DNA of 64,000 bases from Volvox africanus. Lineage: Eukaryota; Chlorophyta; Chlorophyceae; Chlamydomonadales; Volvocaceae. This document shows, one piece after another, positions 49,044 through 62,100 of the stretch (positions within the stretch are counted from its first letter, which is position 1; each line of letters opens with the position of its first letter). Position numbers and translations under genes: made by a program. The stretch covers positions 1,922,001 through 1,986,000 of the forward strand of contig BSDZ01000021.1 of assembly GCA_030268105.1 (NCBI GenBank). The letters are read 5' to 3'. Below the pieces are notes generated by a model that saw only the letters and a list, made by a program, of their open reading frames with translations, searched no databases and was not told the origin of the DNA.

Positions 49044-50975
49044 CTATGGCTGCAAGTCCTTCAACAGATCCTCAACCGCGTTCACGGGGTTCCGTCCGTC
49101 CAGCCTGCAAAGCAAACAAAGGTTCCATTGATATGACACATATAAATGACACAAGTCGTTAGTACGCATATGAAATAAATCTAAGCTTAGAAGCATGCGA
49201 GTTCGCCGGCCCACGCCCACAACCCCTGCATCGCCCCCTCTTGCTCAGGATGATGGCACGACAGATGTTATTGTTCCATCGACAGATTCCAGATTAACGG
49301 CTGTCAGATCCACCATGACGCCCCTGTGTAGACGGTTATCTACTTGGTTACCTACTTCGCAAGGTCCAACGGTGTTTTCCCTGTGTTATTCTGCGCGCTC
49401 TTGTTGGCCCCCGCGTTTAGAAGGAGGCGTACAAGAGCCGTCCGCCCATAACCACATGCGTAGTGAAGCGGGGTGTTGTTCATAGAGTCCCGTGCCTCCA
49501 GTTGCGCACCCTCATCTGCAACATTTGAAATTCAACAGAGTATCAATCATTAAATTACAGGGCCCCACGTCACAGTGGAGCACATAAAGGTACGTCTTGC
49601 TATGCCCTGCGGCAGCAAGTACCACACATACCTACCTATGAGCATCTTTGCAATGACGTCGTGGTCGTACGCCACGGCATAGTGTAACGCTGTCCTTCCC
49701 TGTGCCACGGAGGATGCGACCCAAATAACATAAGAATTCCATGTGAACAATGCTGAGAATGCGATAACAAACGCAACAATACATGCTCCCGGCAGGCGTA
49801 GACGCAGATCTTTACCCTGCAATGTTCTTAAATACCTGGTTGTCGGGCTCATTGATATCCTTTCCGATAGCGATGAAGTCCTCCACAGCCTCCTCATCAC
49901 CCCACCTATGGAGGCCAGAGATGGAAGATGAGCTATGGCATTGGTGTGTTCCGCCTACTAACCAACATCATACAGTACATGCGTATACATCTACCATTAA
50001 TACTTGGCTCCCATAATGTCGAGCCATGTAAAAACGATGTACATAAGAAAGCTTGCCTGGCGGCATCCCGAATGTTGTTAACCTCAGGTTCAGACGGCGC
50101 CGTCGCGCCGGTTGCAGGTGCTGCCGGAGTAGCCGAGTCAGCTTGTGGCACAACATCGCCGATCTTCTCGCCCAACTTAGACAGGAAAGCTGGGTCGTTG
50201 TAATACTTCATGAGAGCCTGTAAGTACGGAATGTGCAAGAGCAGCATACGCCAACGGTATACGACATGCGACACAAAACTAAGTGCCGTACCTGCATGCC
50301 GTTCTTCTGGATGTCGGCGAATATCTCAGCAAACTCTGCATGGAGCATAACATATGAAAATGCCCGCATGCACCAGAGCATTACTGGCTTTCATCACTCG
50401 CATTCCCAGCTAATAGAAGATGCCTTGGTGGAACAGGAAGGAGCATGTTGTGTACGCACCAAGGATTTCACCAAGGATGGCCCTGGGCCCGTGAGGATAT
50501 CACGCAATCGTGCAATGAACTAATATAGCCCCCGAGCTTCCCGAGACCATTTTGCTTGCAACTTTGGATCCCCCTTTAACTGCCCCCTACTTCGTCCGCA
50601 TGACATGTGTGCCTACGGTGACGATGGCGTCAATGTGCTGCGAGAGCTGGCGCCGCACCCTTGGCTACCGTACTAGTACCAACCAGGGTCGTTCTTGAGA
50701 GCTTGCATTCGCTGCTGAAGCTGCTGATTCTGTGCAACTGCTTGCATCTCCGCCACTTGCTTCTGTACCTCTGGGTTCTTCATCATCTCGTTCAAGTCCT
50801 GCATTTGTTTCTGAAATTTTGGGTCTTGCATTGCCTTAGCCATAGCTTCCTGGAGCTGAGGATTTGCCAGAGGGTTGGGTCCTGCGCGGCGGATTACGTT
50901 CCTGTTTGTGGGGATAGCGGCAGTGGTCGCCGCTGGACCGCGACCAAGCCGTGCTGAGCTGGTGCGTGCAATCAT
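49044..50975 (-). CDS. STI1-domain plus ankyrin-repeat protein (AKR2-like)
   Basis: Seven exons in phase: 50975-50684, 50335-50292, 50217-50057, 49905-49836, 49699-49636, 49515-49356 and 49104-49044, giving 283 aa. Domains: an Arg/Ala/Thr-rich N-terminus; an STI1-type DP-repeat region (LQEAMAKAMQDPKFQKQMQD, then FAEIFADIQKNGMQALMKYY and NDPAFLSKLG); a Pro/Ala/Thr linker; ankyrin repeats beginning about residue 170 (GRTALHYAVAYDHDVIAKML, NNTPLHYACGYGRTALVRLL, GKTPLDLAK); and the tail NAVEDLLKDLQP. Plant AKR2 uses the same order of domains to bind outer-envelope proteins and deliver them to chloroplasts. Here the N-terminal PEST-like part is absent and the first 30 residues look more like an organelle transit peptide, so the protein may be organellar instead. 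Intron 49906-50056 uses GC-AG. Confidence 0.88.
49906..50056 (-). other. GC-AG intron in the STI1-ankyrin gene
   Basis: Minus-strand donor GCCAG / GCAAGC and acceptor CCATAG. Joining gives NNIRDAAR-WGDEEAVEDF in frame. The nearest GT downstream breaks the frame. Confidence 0.75.
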
Positions 50976-53112
50976 GTTTCTTGTATAAGGTCTTCACCAG
51001 CTTAAGCTCAATCGATTACAAACATATGAATCAAGTTATTGATATGTGGTATTTGCTACCGAAACTGGATCAAGTACGGCTAGTGGTGTTCCGTTCGCCA
51101 AACGTCAATGTACTGATTGACCAATATCAACTTGTCGAGATGCAATTGTTTTAGGTAATACAATGGAACTTGCAAACACATAAACAATTGGTGGAACAAG
51201 GAATAGCTTTTAAGTGTGGTATTGAGCCCCGTCTCGGCTAGTTAACGCCCGTTAGCTCATCCAGCAGGAGATTAACTTCAATTATGATATCAATTGTGAT
51301 ATCGGAGCTTACCAAGTTGCATGGCGAATTGCCTTACGGTTTTCGCATGTCGCACGGTTGACCAGAATTTTCGTTGCCAACCAGGGCACGATTCCAGAAG
51401 CCACTTCCATAACCCCCGTGACCCTGTATTGTGACCCGCTCATGCATCAGCCTATGGCATATGAACCATAACCCCGACCACCCTCCGCTTGGGGCAGTTG
51501 TTGCAGGTTGCTTCCTTCTTCGTTGCATACGTATCCTTGACTGTCGCCACATGCCCCCTGACTTTCGGCATCCTTATGTGTTATCGCGACTTATAGTCTG
51601 CTGCCTGCGTGTTTATGTCCCCAGCCCTCTTAAGCTATTCCTATCCTATCAGGTTTTGTCAACTGCCCGTCTTCCCTGCTTGTAAAAAGGTCCACTGGTA
51701 AAATTTGTCCAGGGAGCAAGTAAGCTGTTTTAATGGCAGATGTGGATTAAGGCAGGGGACCACGATGCCCCCTTGCGTTTACCTGTATCTACCCTGAGGA
51801 TAAAAAACGGGAACCCCAACCGGAGCCGGGATGAATAAACGCTGGTAGATGAGGGTAGATGGAGCACAATAGCTGGTTGGTTTGCTGGTTACAGCGGGCA
51901 AATAGCTGGTTGTTGTTACTGTGCCAAGATCACCATGCAATATTCCGCGCACCCCGTAGTCGTGCTTGGCTGCGCCAATTGTGCTCTTGGATATGCACAT
52001 TGCGTTGAATGTCCCAGAAAAAGCGATCACAGTTCCGTCTCGTAAATGAGGGCGTCACGGTCCATTTAGCCAGCACAACGTTCATACTCGAGATGTACAT
52101 CCCAGCATTAATGCAGTTTGAGGGGCATCGCACACGTGGCCAGGCGGCACTTCGTGGTCAGCAGTATCGTTGTGTACTGGACCTCCTGGTGTGCCAGGGC
52201 TGTTCGAGCAATTATCTGCTCGCATCGTTGTACTAATCCCCTGAATGCCGCTACGAGCGTGCCTAACTCGGTGTGTGTACGATGCTCCAGCAGCGGGGTT
52301 GCACCTTTGCGGATGGGCACATCAGTGTGATTCTGCTGCTGATCGTCTGACTGTGCCCGGTATGCGACGAGAGGCGGAAGTAGCTTGGAATGAAATGCTG
52401 TCGTAGGAAGGTTGTGGTTGCAGCTCGGGCTGGTAGTACGAGTACCATTTGTGTTCCATCGCCGGCTGAGTCCGCAAACCTTGTCAAATCCTGATTCGTT
52501 GAGTTGCTCCCAAGCTTCAATCCTAACTGGCAATACCCAAAACCATGTACTCAACACCTAGAGATTGTGCGGCATTTTGCCATGCGTACACTATTCACCT
52601 ACCGATCGCAACAAACCGATCATGACACCGTTTGAATCACCGAATGTGTAACCATGTCACCATGGCGGCGATCAGTAGCAATATCTTCTAACTGAACGCG
52701 CTATCATTCTTCTGTCTGTTGTTATAGGAGCTTGTCAGCCTCAATTAGCGGCTATTGCCCTGCCAAACGAAGCTCCCCGCACGTTAGTTACATATCCCTA
52801 CGCAGCTCTGATCTCACCACCAAGAGGGCCCTGCAACTACACAGCACGCACCTCACCGATGATGACAACGAGAAAATATTATTGGCGCAGTTTCCGTAAC
52901 ATTTTGCTCTACAATCATGCACGATATGTACAGGCAGTGACCATCGGCCGTCCCGACACCAGCTGGGCACCTCCGTTCCAAATGCCGGGCTTAAGCCCGC
53001 ATAAGCCCTGCTTTAGGGCCTCCACCCCACGTAGCGTACATAACCAATCCACACAACCCGCATCGCTTTATCGCCCGCTCTGAGACCTGTCGACGTCGAG
53101 GGTGTGTATGCC
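50976..53112. other. Longest gene-free stretch; nothing recognised
   Basis: 2137 bp between two minus-strand genes. Short open frames occur on both strands (for example 52009-52236 plus and 52557-52108 minus) but have no motif, codon pattern or splice chain I can support. A small cluster of AGCTGGTTG-like words lies around 51870-51920. TTACA near 52787 may be the IFT172 polyadenylation signal on the minus strand. Confidence 0.5.
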
Positions 53113-56100
53113 TTAGTACATGGGCGCTGCCTGCATGCCTGTGACGGGGTCGGTGCCAAATGACTCCACCCACTTGTTCCAGTGGTCGCGGATGGCGTTG
53201 AGCTCGGGACCGTTTGCCTTAAATACCACACGGTCGTACGAGTGGATGGGATACCCCGTAACGACGCATGGCTCGTACTTCTTTTTGCAGAAGTGGCACG
53301 TGAGGTTAGCCTCGTAGGTGGCTTTGCCACAGTGCTCACAGGCACGCAGTGACAGCACCTGCTCCGTGGTGCGGTCCATGGAGATCTCCAGCACCAGGTT
53401 TCGGACCTTTGGGGGTGGGGGGAATAACCGTATTGGTGGTGCACCAAATTGACACGCGATTCGGCACAACCCAATAGAATATGAACCTCGAACCCTTATG
53501 CTTTAGGGTTTTGACTACTAGGGGGAAGAAGAACGGCTTCTGCAAACGCTCCCAATGAAAGAGTGTTTCAGTCGACACAACGTGACACGTTAAGGCATAC
53601 AACTGGACGGAGCGCTATATATGCACCGGTCCCACTTGCAACGAGGCTGCCAAGAACCCCATATGCATCTTCTAAACGCCCCTCCAATTCTGCAGGCTGC
53701 CCATTCTGCGCACCTCCTCACGCTGTGCCTCTGTGCAGAAGGGCCGCTCCGGAATGGTGAAGTCATAAGGAATGTCGGTGTCAGAAAAGTCGGCGTTCTC
53801 AATCACGGCCGCAGACGAGTCAGGCTCGTCCATGGCATCACTAAGGTCCAAGAAGCGGTTCAGCATAACAAATGCCATGTTTTTGCGTCCCGCTTCGTAC
53901 CATGCCAAGCCTGCTTCATAAAATGCCTGTGATAGACGGGTTATGGGTAGGAAACCGACGACTTCAGCAGCTTGAGTAGGAGACAGGAACGAGGAAGGTG
54001 ACTATGGGACCGAATGAAGATTGTAACCTTAATCCAATGAAGATACGACGATGGAAAGCCAACGGGCATATGTGCGCTCTGGGATAGACGGGCGAAGGAG
54101 ACGCACTCGGGCAATTCAGCTGCGGAGCAGGAATGCGGACCCGGTTGTTGTAAGCAGCTCACCCTATCGGCCGGGATGGCGTTGCCCACATAGCGCAGTG
54201 CGCTGGTCAGACACAATGCTGCAATATCCTTGAGTCCCTGTTCCTTAGCGAGCGCTGCACAGGACAGATAGTGCGCGGCAAGATAGTAGCCCTGGAAAGC
54301 TTCGGTGTCGGCCTTGTATTTTGCGGCTCCGCCACCGGTACGCAGCAGCGCCACCAACCGGTACATCATGTCACGAAGCGCCTTCTCCGCTGCCAGGCTG
54401 CGGTCGGCCTGGGTCGCATGCAACACGCCTTGTGCGATGGAGCGGTATAGCTCGAAATACTGAGGGGTGGCTGTGATTCCGTGCTGCGCAAATACGGCAG
54501 CGGCCTGTCGTATGGGCAAAGAAGAGAGACATGCAAGTGAACATAAGATACGTTACCTCTCAATAAAGAGAAACGTGCAATTAACATGTCCCTCACATCT
54601 TGCATGTACAGTTTTTCCTGTCCTCCGCAGAATATTTGACTCCAACATTCCTGCCAATCCTTCCCAATCAAGGACACCCACGAACGCCGCCGGCCACGAG
54701 CAATGTCGGACCTGAGCGTAGTCACCCTGTTTGAAGCGCTTCTCCGCGTGCTTAAGCGCGTACATGGCCGCCACCTCCGGGCCCTGCTGCGCTGCCAGCT
54801 CGTGCACTTTGTTCCATTCATCGCGGGCCATGAACATCTCAATGGCCTGCGAGGGGACGTCACACATAGCTAGTCAGCAAAAACAGGACAGGAACAGGAA
54901 TGTATGCCACAGATTCATACAGCATTTTATTATGCAATAGGCACCGAAGGATGCCTTCATCGCTGTGACATGTGAACCATGAATCATTGAAGAACCAGTA
55001 ACTCAGGGACGGAGATGTGCAGTCCGAACTCGAACATCGCGCCTAATCTGGTGTTGGGTACATGCGTTTACCTGCTGCGCATGGTGGCCACCACGACTAG
55101 CGAGTTCATCCGCCTGCTGATTTTGCAGCAGGTAATTGTTGTACTGGTCCTCGATGTAGCGCACGAAGGTAGGGTTGTTGCCAGCAAGTGAGCGTGCTCT
55201 GTCCCATAGCCGCCCAGCGCAGTACGCACGGATGGCGCCCTGCCAAGCACGACACGTTTTACAAAGGATTCAATATCATGACCGGTAATGAATGCAAATC
55301 CATACGGCAGGGATACGTACTTGGCGTGTACAAACGGGTGTCGCACACGTGTGGCGATTCGGAACGGTGCACACCCATACGCAGGTGTCAGCTGGTCACA
55401 GGAGAACCAGCCAACTCCCGAACAGATAAGTATTTTCAACGATTTCTCTTCCTTCGCCATCCTGCGCCCACCTGCGAGTCGTCAATACTCTCGTGAAGCT
55501 CTCCCGCCGCCTGGTGGCGCCCAATGTCCTGCAAGCGCTCCGAGACCGTGTTGACCACATCTTTCATGCGGTGGCGCTGGTAATTTATGGCCAGCTGGGC
55601 GGCCTGCTCCCAACAGTGCTCCAGCTGGTCGTGATTTGTAGAGTCCTATGTGGAAAAACACGGATACAATGAGTTGAAGAAACATTTGCCGGCCAGGGAC
55701 GAAAGGAACATTCCCTGTAGGATGTTGACATGCAACGAATATATTTGCGAATGACGATGTGCTTCTCCCTAAGGACGCACACCTGTGCAGTAAGCGATAG
55801 GTAGGCTTCGATTGCCCGCGCATAATCGTTGTTGCGCTCGAAGGCGCGCGCCTTGTTGATGACAGCGTCTGCGGAGGGTGCCGCAGCGCCGCCGCTGCCT
55901 GCACTCTGGCCGCTGAGCAGCTCCATCTGCACCTCGGCGACTTTGGTGGGCAAGTACTGCTCCGCCACGCGCAGAGCATCGTTCCACATGCGCGCGTCTC
56001 GGTACATCTTTAGTGCCGCCTCGGGCCGCTTGGCCTTAATGAACAGGCCCTGGAAATGTTGGATTTGGTAGGGGGGTGGGGCCAGCGATATGGAGGTGGC

Positions 56101-59100
56101 CAGTGGGGTAGAGTGGGACCAGCACATTGTCGACGGTCAGTCACACCCGGGATTTCTAGCAGATGATAGCCAAAGACATGGCCAAAGACGCGGCCTCACC
56201 TCCGCCGGCAGGAACTGCTTGCGCTCCATCGCCACCCTCGCCTGCGCGACTAGGATTTCTGAAACCATGGTGGGATCGTAACGTTCCGCAATCCGCATGG
56301 CTGCGTCCCAGTCTTGGTTATGCATGTACATGTCGCATGCCTCCTTTGGCTTGTCCGCAGCGATGAACTCCGCCTCCGCCTCCTGAAAACGACCTTCGTC
56401 CTCCAGAAACATGGCGTACTTGAGATGTACCTCGGGTAGCTTGTGCTTGGCGCCGGCGCGTGTCATCTCGAATGCCTGTATGTTCAAGGTGGTTCCATAC
56501 GTTACAATGACACGACATAACGGGGATGAGGATAAGGAACGAAGGATTCCAGGAAAGCGTTTCTACGGGGGAGCTCTACGCCGTCCAGATGCCGCGGGTG
56601 CCCACTGAGATGTTACATGTGCGTCAGGGATTCACAGTTGGGCGGAGAAGGACGACAGGGAGGGACAGACGGTGGCGAGCCTATAACGCAACCCCTGCGC
56701 CTTGTTTAGCAATCCTTCATTAGAAGCGCCTGAGGTCCCAAGCTCAGCTCAGCTAGGTCCCAAGCCATGGGAACCCGAACCTGTGCAAACGCTCCACTCT
56801 CCACCGCATATTCGATGGCCTGGTCCAGCAGACCCATCTTCTTAAGCAGCTGGGCGCCCTCATCGCCGCCTGAAAGCAAATGCATGAGAGTGAAACTGTC
56901 GAAAATCCAATTACGAATTAATTAAAGATTGCGAACCCTATTACCCCCCCAAACATTAAGCTTTCTCATCGGTCTTCGTGGCCTACTCACCAAGCGTAAG
57001 TGCCCATGCGTATGCCACCTGCTTGGACGCGTTGATGCCACCGTAACCTTTGGCTACCCGCAACGCATCTTCCCACTGGTTGGCTTGCCGGTACATCTGA
57101 ACTGCGCTCTTCCAGTCCTGTGAAGGAGCGGTTAATAGTTGGGTACACGAAAATTAATGTGTAAAGGGTCGGCATTCTGGCAAACCCTCTCCCCAGGAAA
57201 CATCGAAAGGGATTTGGCGCGACAGTGCCACAATCCGCCGTGCGACCTGGCAGCCACATCCTACTGCGAGGGGTGCAGCTACTAAAATCCTCCACTCTTT
57301 CACTCGTACCTTGGCCTCCACGAAGTGTTTTTCGGCCTCCCGTAAGTTACCCTCCACCTCCAGCTGCTGCGCAATCAATGTGTGGGCCTGAGGGGGCACA
57401 GACGCGGGATTGGAACAGAACCGATCGATGAATGTAGACGCCGAGCATGTCGGGTTCAGTTCAACTCAAAATTATTCATGAACCAAAGGCGATAACACCG
57501 CAGGTGAAGGGAGCACACCCACCTCGGGCACCTTCTCTTTGCGGTATTGTGTCACCAGTCGTATCATGTGGTCGTACATCTTGGCGCGTTTATACATGGC
57601 GATGGCCTTGTCCACGTCGTCACCACCTGCAGCCAAGTAAGCCTTCTCCGCCTCCTTGAGCTTGTGCGCGCCCTCAAACTCTGCGGCCTGCGGGCCGGCA
57701 CGATCAGAACATGGCAGCCATTTAGCGTGTTTAGCGACACCTCAAGATTGCAAGAACAGAGGAACTGCGATAGGATGAGGGGAGACGAGGGCAGAGGCAG
57801 CGTGCGACTATGCTAGTACACTCAGGGTCCCGTTACATGAAACATGTCAATAAATGCATTAATACGACACAGATGGGGACTTGAACAGCAACAGCGGTGT
57901 GCTCTACCTTTGCGCGGTAAAAGGCACGCATCTCGGACTCTGTGAGATAGCCCCTCGCCACACGCTGCGCCGCCTCCCACTTGTTGGCGCGGCTGTACAT
58001 CTCCACCGCCTCACGGGCCATGTCAGCGCGGATATAGTAGCGCTCTGCTTCCTCAAGCGCACCCGTTGTCTCGTAGTGCTGAGCAATGCGGCGGTAGTAT
58101 GGCATAGCCTCACGGGGGTCCTGCGGAGTTTTGGTACAAAGGATGCGCAAGGTGAACAAGCTGTGGGAAGCAAGGGCGAGGTTACAAAAAAGACAATGGT
58201 TATGTTCACATGATGCGATCAGTTGGAAGCGGAGCCTGGCATGTAAAATAAACATCATATAGGTATGCATTCGCAAGCCTTCCAGGGAGGTCCACCCACA
58301 TCGTTCCCATGATGAGGCATATGTTACGCATAAACCGCTGGTTACTTGGCTAACTACCACACCCAACGACTAGCGCACCAGTACTTCAATGATGCCCGCG
58401 GCCTTTGCGAACTGACGACAGTCAATTGCGGCCTTAATGGCCTTAAGGGTGGCGCCGCTCTCGATGAAGTGGTTAATAGCAGCGTCCATCTGCTTCTGGG
58501 TAACCAACCAGTCTCCCCACTCCTCCTCGATTGTGATGACCTGATCAATGGGAAATATGCAGTCAATAAGTATGAGGAGGGAAGCGGTTGGGCAAGGAAG
58601 AGAACAAACAGCTGGGACCGAAGGCACTCGAATAGTTACTTGGACATCTCCGTAATGAACATATATCCAGAGCTGTTTAGCCTTAGCAAATTCATATCAT
58701 GTGCTTTCTAATTGGCCTATCTCTGGCCAGGTCGGCCTTTTCTCGTTTCCCCCTTCCCTCAAGCCACTCGCCTCCGCGGGGAACTCCCGCCGAGCCAGAT
58801 CAATGGCCTTGCGGTAAGCATGACCACGTCGGTAGCTCTGCATAGCCTCCGTGCTGCGCGCCATGTGCTCATACAGCTCGCCGGCGCGCTCATACAGGCC
58901 TGCTTTGGCCAGCGACGTCAGGATCGAGTCCAGCAGAGCAGGGTCCCAGCTCACATTGTGCACGCTCATGACCACTTGCGCTGCGCGTCCCGGCAGCCCA
59001 CCCTTAAGATACAGCCCGATGGCGGCCAGGTAGTCACCCTCGCGCTCTTTGACCGCACCGGCCTGTTCCTCCTGGCCCGTCTCCAACAGCCACTGCAGGA

Positions 59101-62100
59101 ACTGCTGCTTAAGAGAGGCTGCGTTAGGGTGGTGTGCCGATTCCGCGACACGGATGGCATCCTCCCAACGATGATGGTCCTGATACATCGTGATGGCATC
59201 GTCCACCTGGGAATTTGCACAGAAATGCGACCCAACAAAGACCGGCCCAACAATCAACGATTAATGATGCGAAGACGGACTTTCTGCAGGCCACACACCG
59301 CCGGCCGACGGCATGTTTGGCCTGTCCGCCTGCCAAGAACTCATGTCAAGTCAACAGGCATGAGGAAATGTATTATCATGGTGCGCTGCATGAGGTGGTC
59401 ATGTCTCCAATCCTTACCTTGCCCTGTGCCAAGAGCAGCGACTCCGCCACCGGCCACTGCTTGTTGAGCATCGCCATCATAGCTCGCACTGACCAGCTGT
59501 CCGTACCGTCGCCTCCCAGCTCCTTGGCTGCCACCGTCGCCTTCTTGACTACCTTGTGCAGGAAGCGCGTGCGCGCAATATCACCTAATGCTGCATAACA
59601 ACGCTCTGCAATCACAAGTTGGTTATTCGCTAGCGCCTGGTCCGCCAACTGCATCCACTGTGCCTCCGTTTCGGGAGTCAGCTCCAGCGGCTCAAGTGTC
59701 TGCACGGCGCGCTCGTAGTCCTGGTCTTCCAGAGCCGCGCCAAAGTAGATGAGTGCTTCGTCAAGTGCATAGGAGACGGTATTGATGCCTTCGTCCACAA
59801 TGACCTCGGTGCGGTGGTTGTGCCGCTCAATGTCAATTACTTCGCCCTTTATTGGAAACATGGTTACGTTGTCAGGTTTGTTGACCGAGTACCAGACGCA
59901 CAGATTATTGCGGCTCTGCGCCACAATCACATCTGAGGCGGGCACCCACTGGACATATTGACAGTAGTTCAGTAGCGTGGTTCGCTCCTGGGTGGCAATG
60001 TTGAAGAGGTGCAAATGGCGTTTCTTGTCGCGGAACAGCAGATGCGTGCCGCGTTGGTTGAGCTCTAGCCAGTCCACCTGCAAGGGCCGGGGTTGCCGCG
60101 TTTCATGAGGACAAAGCCTTCAGGGAATGAAAATGCTAAGTTTGAGTGCCAGCTCCACCTATGCAGCCAGAATATCCCTTGCACGCACCCATAACCACCC
60201 AGGCGTAATCCAACGCGTCAGGCCTAGTCAAGGTGCTCCTATTACAGCCCGGCTACGCGTCGCTGCGCACTTACTCCGTCCCAACCCTGCCTCCCTCTTC
60301 GAAGTCCTTGCCTCACCTTTGTGTCGTGGTTGACGGTTGCCAGAGTCGATCCCACGGGCGCCATGAGGTCCTGGATGCGCACCGTCTGCAAATCAATTAG
60401 ATACGCCAGCTTCTTCGACTCGGGCGCCACGCCACGTGCCTCCTGCACTACCGCCGAGATAAGATAGGGGTTCATGTGCTCTGTACGACATGTTCCCAAA
60501 ACGTCGTTTCGGCCGTACTCGATGATGTGCAGCTCGCCGGCGTAATGCACCATGCACACGCGCTCGTTCTCGAAGTGAAACTTCTCCGTGTTGTTGCTCT
60601 CCCAGGGAATCTCGCTGAGCTTGCAAGACTCTAGGTCGCCCATCAGCAGTGTGTACGAAGTGCGGGCCACCAGGTACCTGGTCCCAAACGAATGGCATGG
60701 GCGAAGAGGACAAGGGTAAACTAACCGTTAGGAACAAAGGCGACAGGTAGGAAACATCGGCGACTGAAAATTAGAGTATGTCGCCCAGGGAAGAGACGAT
60801 GCAGGGCGTCCGGGGCCCATTCCGAGATGGGAACCAGTTAATGGAGAGAACCATGGGGGCCGCAACCGCACCTGTCGTGGTAGATGTTGATCTTCTCAAT
60901 CTCATAACCGTATACGGACTTGAGTACTATGCGCATTCCAGTCTTGAGGGTTTTGACGATGACGGCGCTCTTGCTTACGTACGTGAACTCAAATTTCCCC
61001 TTGTACATGTGCCGCTTGACGCACGCATCATACATGTCCACGGCACCGGTCATGGAGCCCACTGTCAATTTCGAGCCGTCCGGCTTCCAGGCTGCAGCGC
61101 TGACAGCATAAAAGTTTTCGATCTGACGACATACAATGGCAGAACGACGGATCAGCACCGGGAAAGCAAGGGACGAGGACGTTCATTAGCATAACCGCGA
61201 TATAAATTGCGCAACCTGGCGGTCCCTCGGGAGTAGCCAGGGCGTGCGATTAGACATGGCTGCAATGGTAGCACCGACGAATATAGGCAAATGACCGTTC
61301 ACGAGACAACAGTGACGCATGCGGCATTGCGGTCATTCATGTCATGGGCGGAAGCGTTTGAAACTGACAGTGACTCCGGCTAAGCCTGGCAGACAGCTGT
61401 TTTCCAAGCCTTCCCATGCGAACCAGCCAATGCATATGAACAGAGGATCGCTCGTGCCAGGACGTCAGGATCCGGTTGGCGACCGAGATCATCACAATAG
61501 GCCAAGAAGAGCTGGTAAGCAATGCCTGAATCTGCACCGGTAACCCTTTTTCGTTCGGTCGAATGTAAGGCCCGACTCCCTAGCCGGTTAAAGTCCCACT
61601 GCCCAGCATCCAGGCTAGCCCAGAGGCTACTGGCCGTTGGTCCCCTGCCTGTCCGATGTGGCTTGCCGCGATGGCTGGGGCTGGACTCGCATCGCACCGA
61701 AATCTTAATCTAACCTGCTCAAGGTTGGTTGCTTTGCTCCGGTGTAATCTGAGAAAGATGCACCGGGCGGCATTATGGCCCCAGCTATAGCCCCCACCGT
61801 ACTCACGTGCTTGTGGCCTACTTCTTCCCAGTCGTTGCGCTGGATGTTGAAGGTGTACATGTAGAAGCGGTTGTAGGTGCCAAAGACGACTGTGTCGCCG
61901 CTAGGGTTAAATGCGCACGTGGAAAACTCCCGTACATTGTCATCGTTGCCGTAATCAAACGACCGAATCTCACGTCCATTCAAGTCGTAAAAGACGACGC
62001 GATTGTCATTGCCGGCGGCAGCGATGCAGCTTCCCCAACCTAGAGAGTATGGCACGCACGAATGCACGACCAGTTGCGAGCTGGTGGGTGTACCGCCTTC

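Noticed and set aside
52009..52557. Small genes in the gap between the STI1-ankyrin gene and IFT172
   Set aside because: Open frames are short, overlap on opposite strands and show no family motif.
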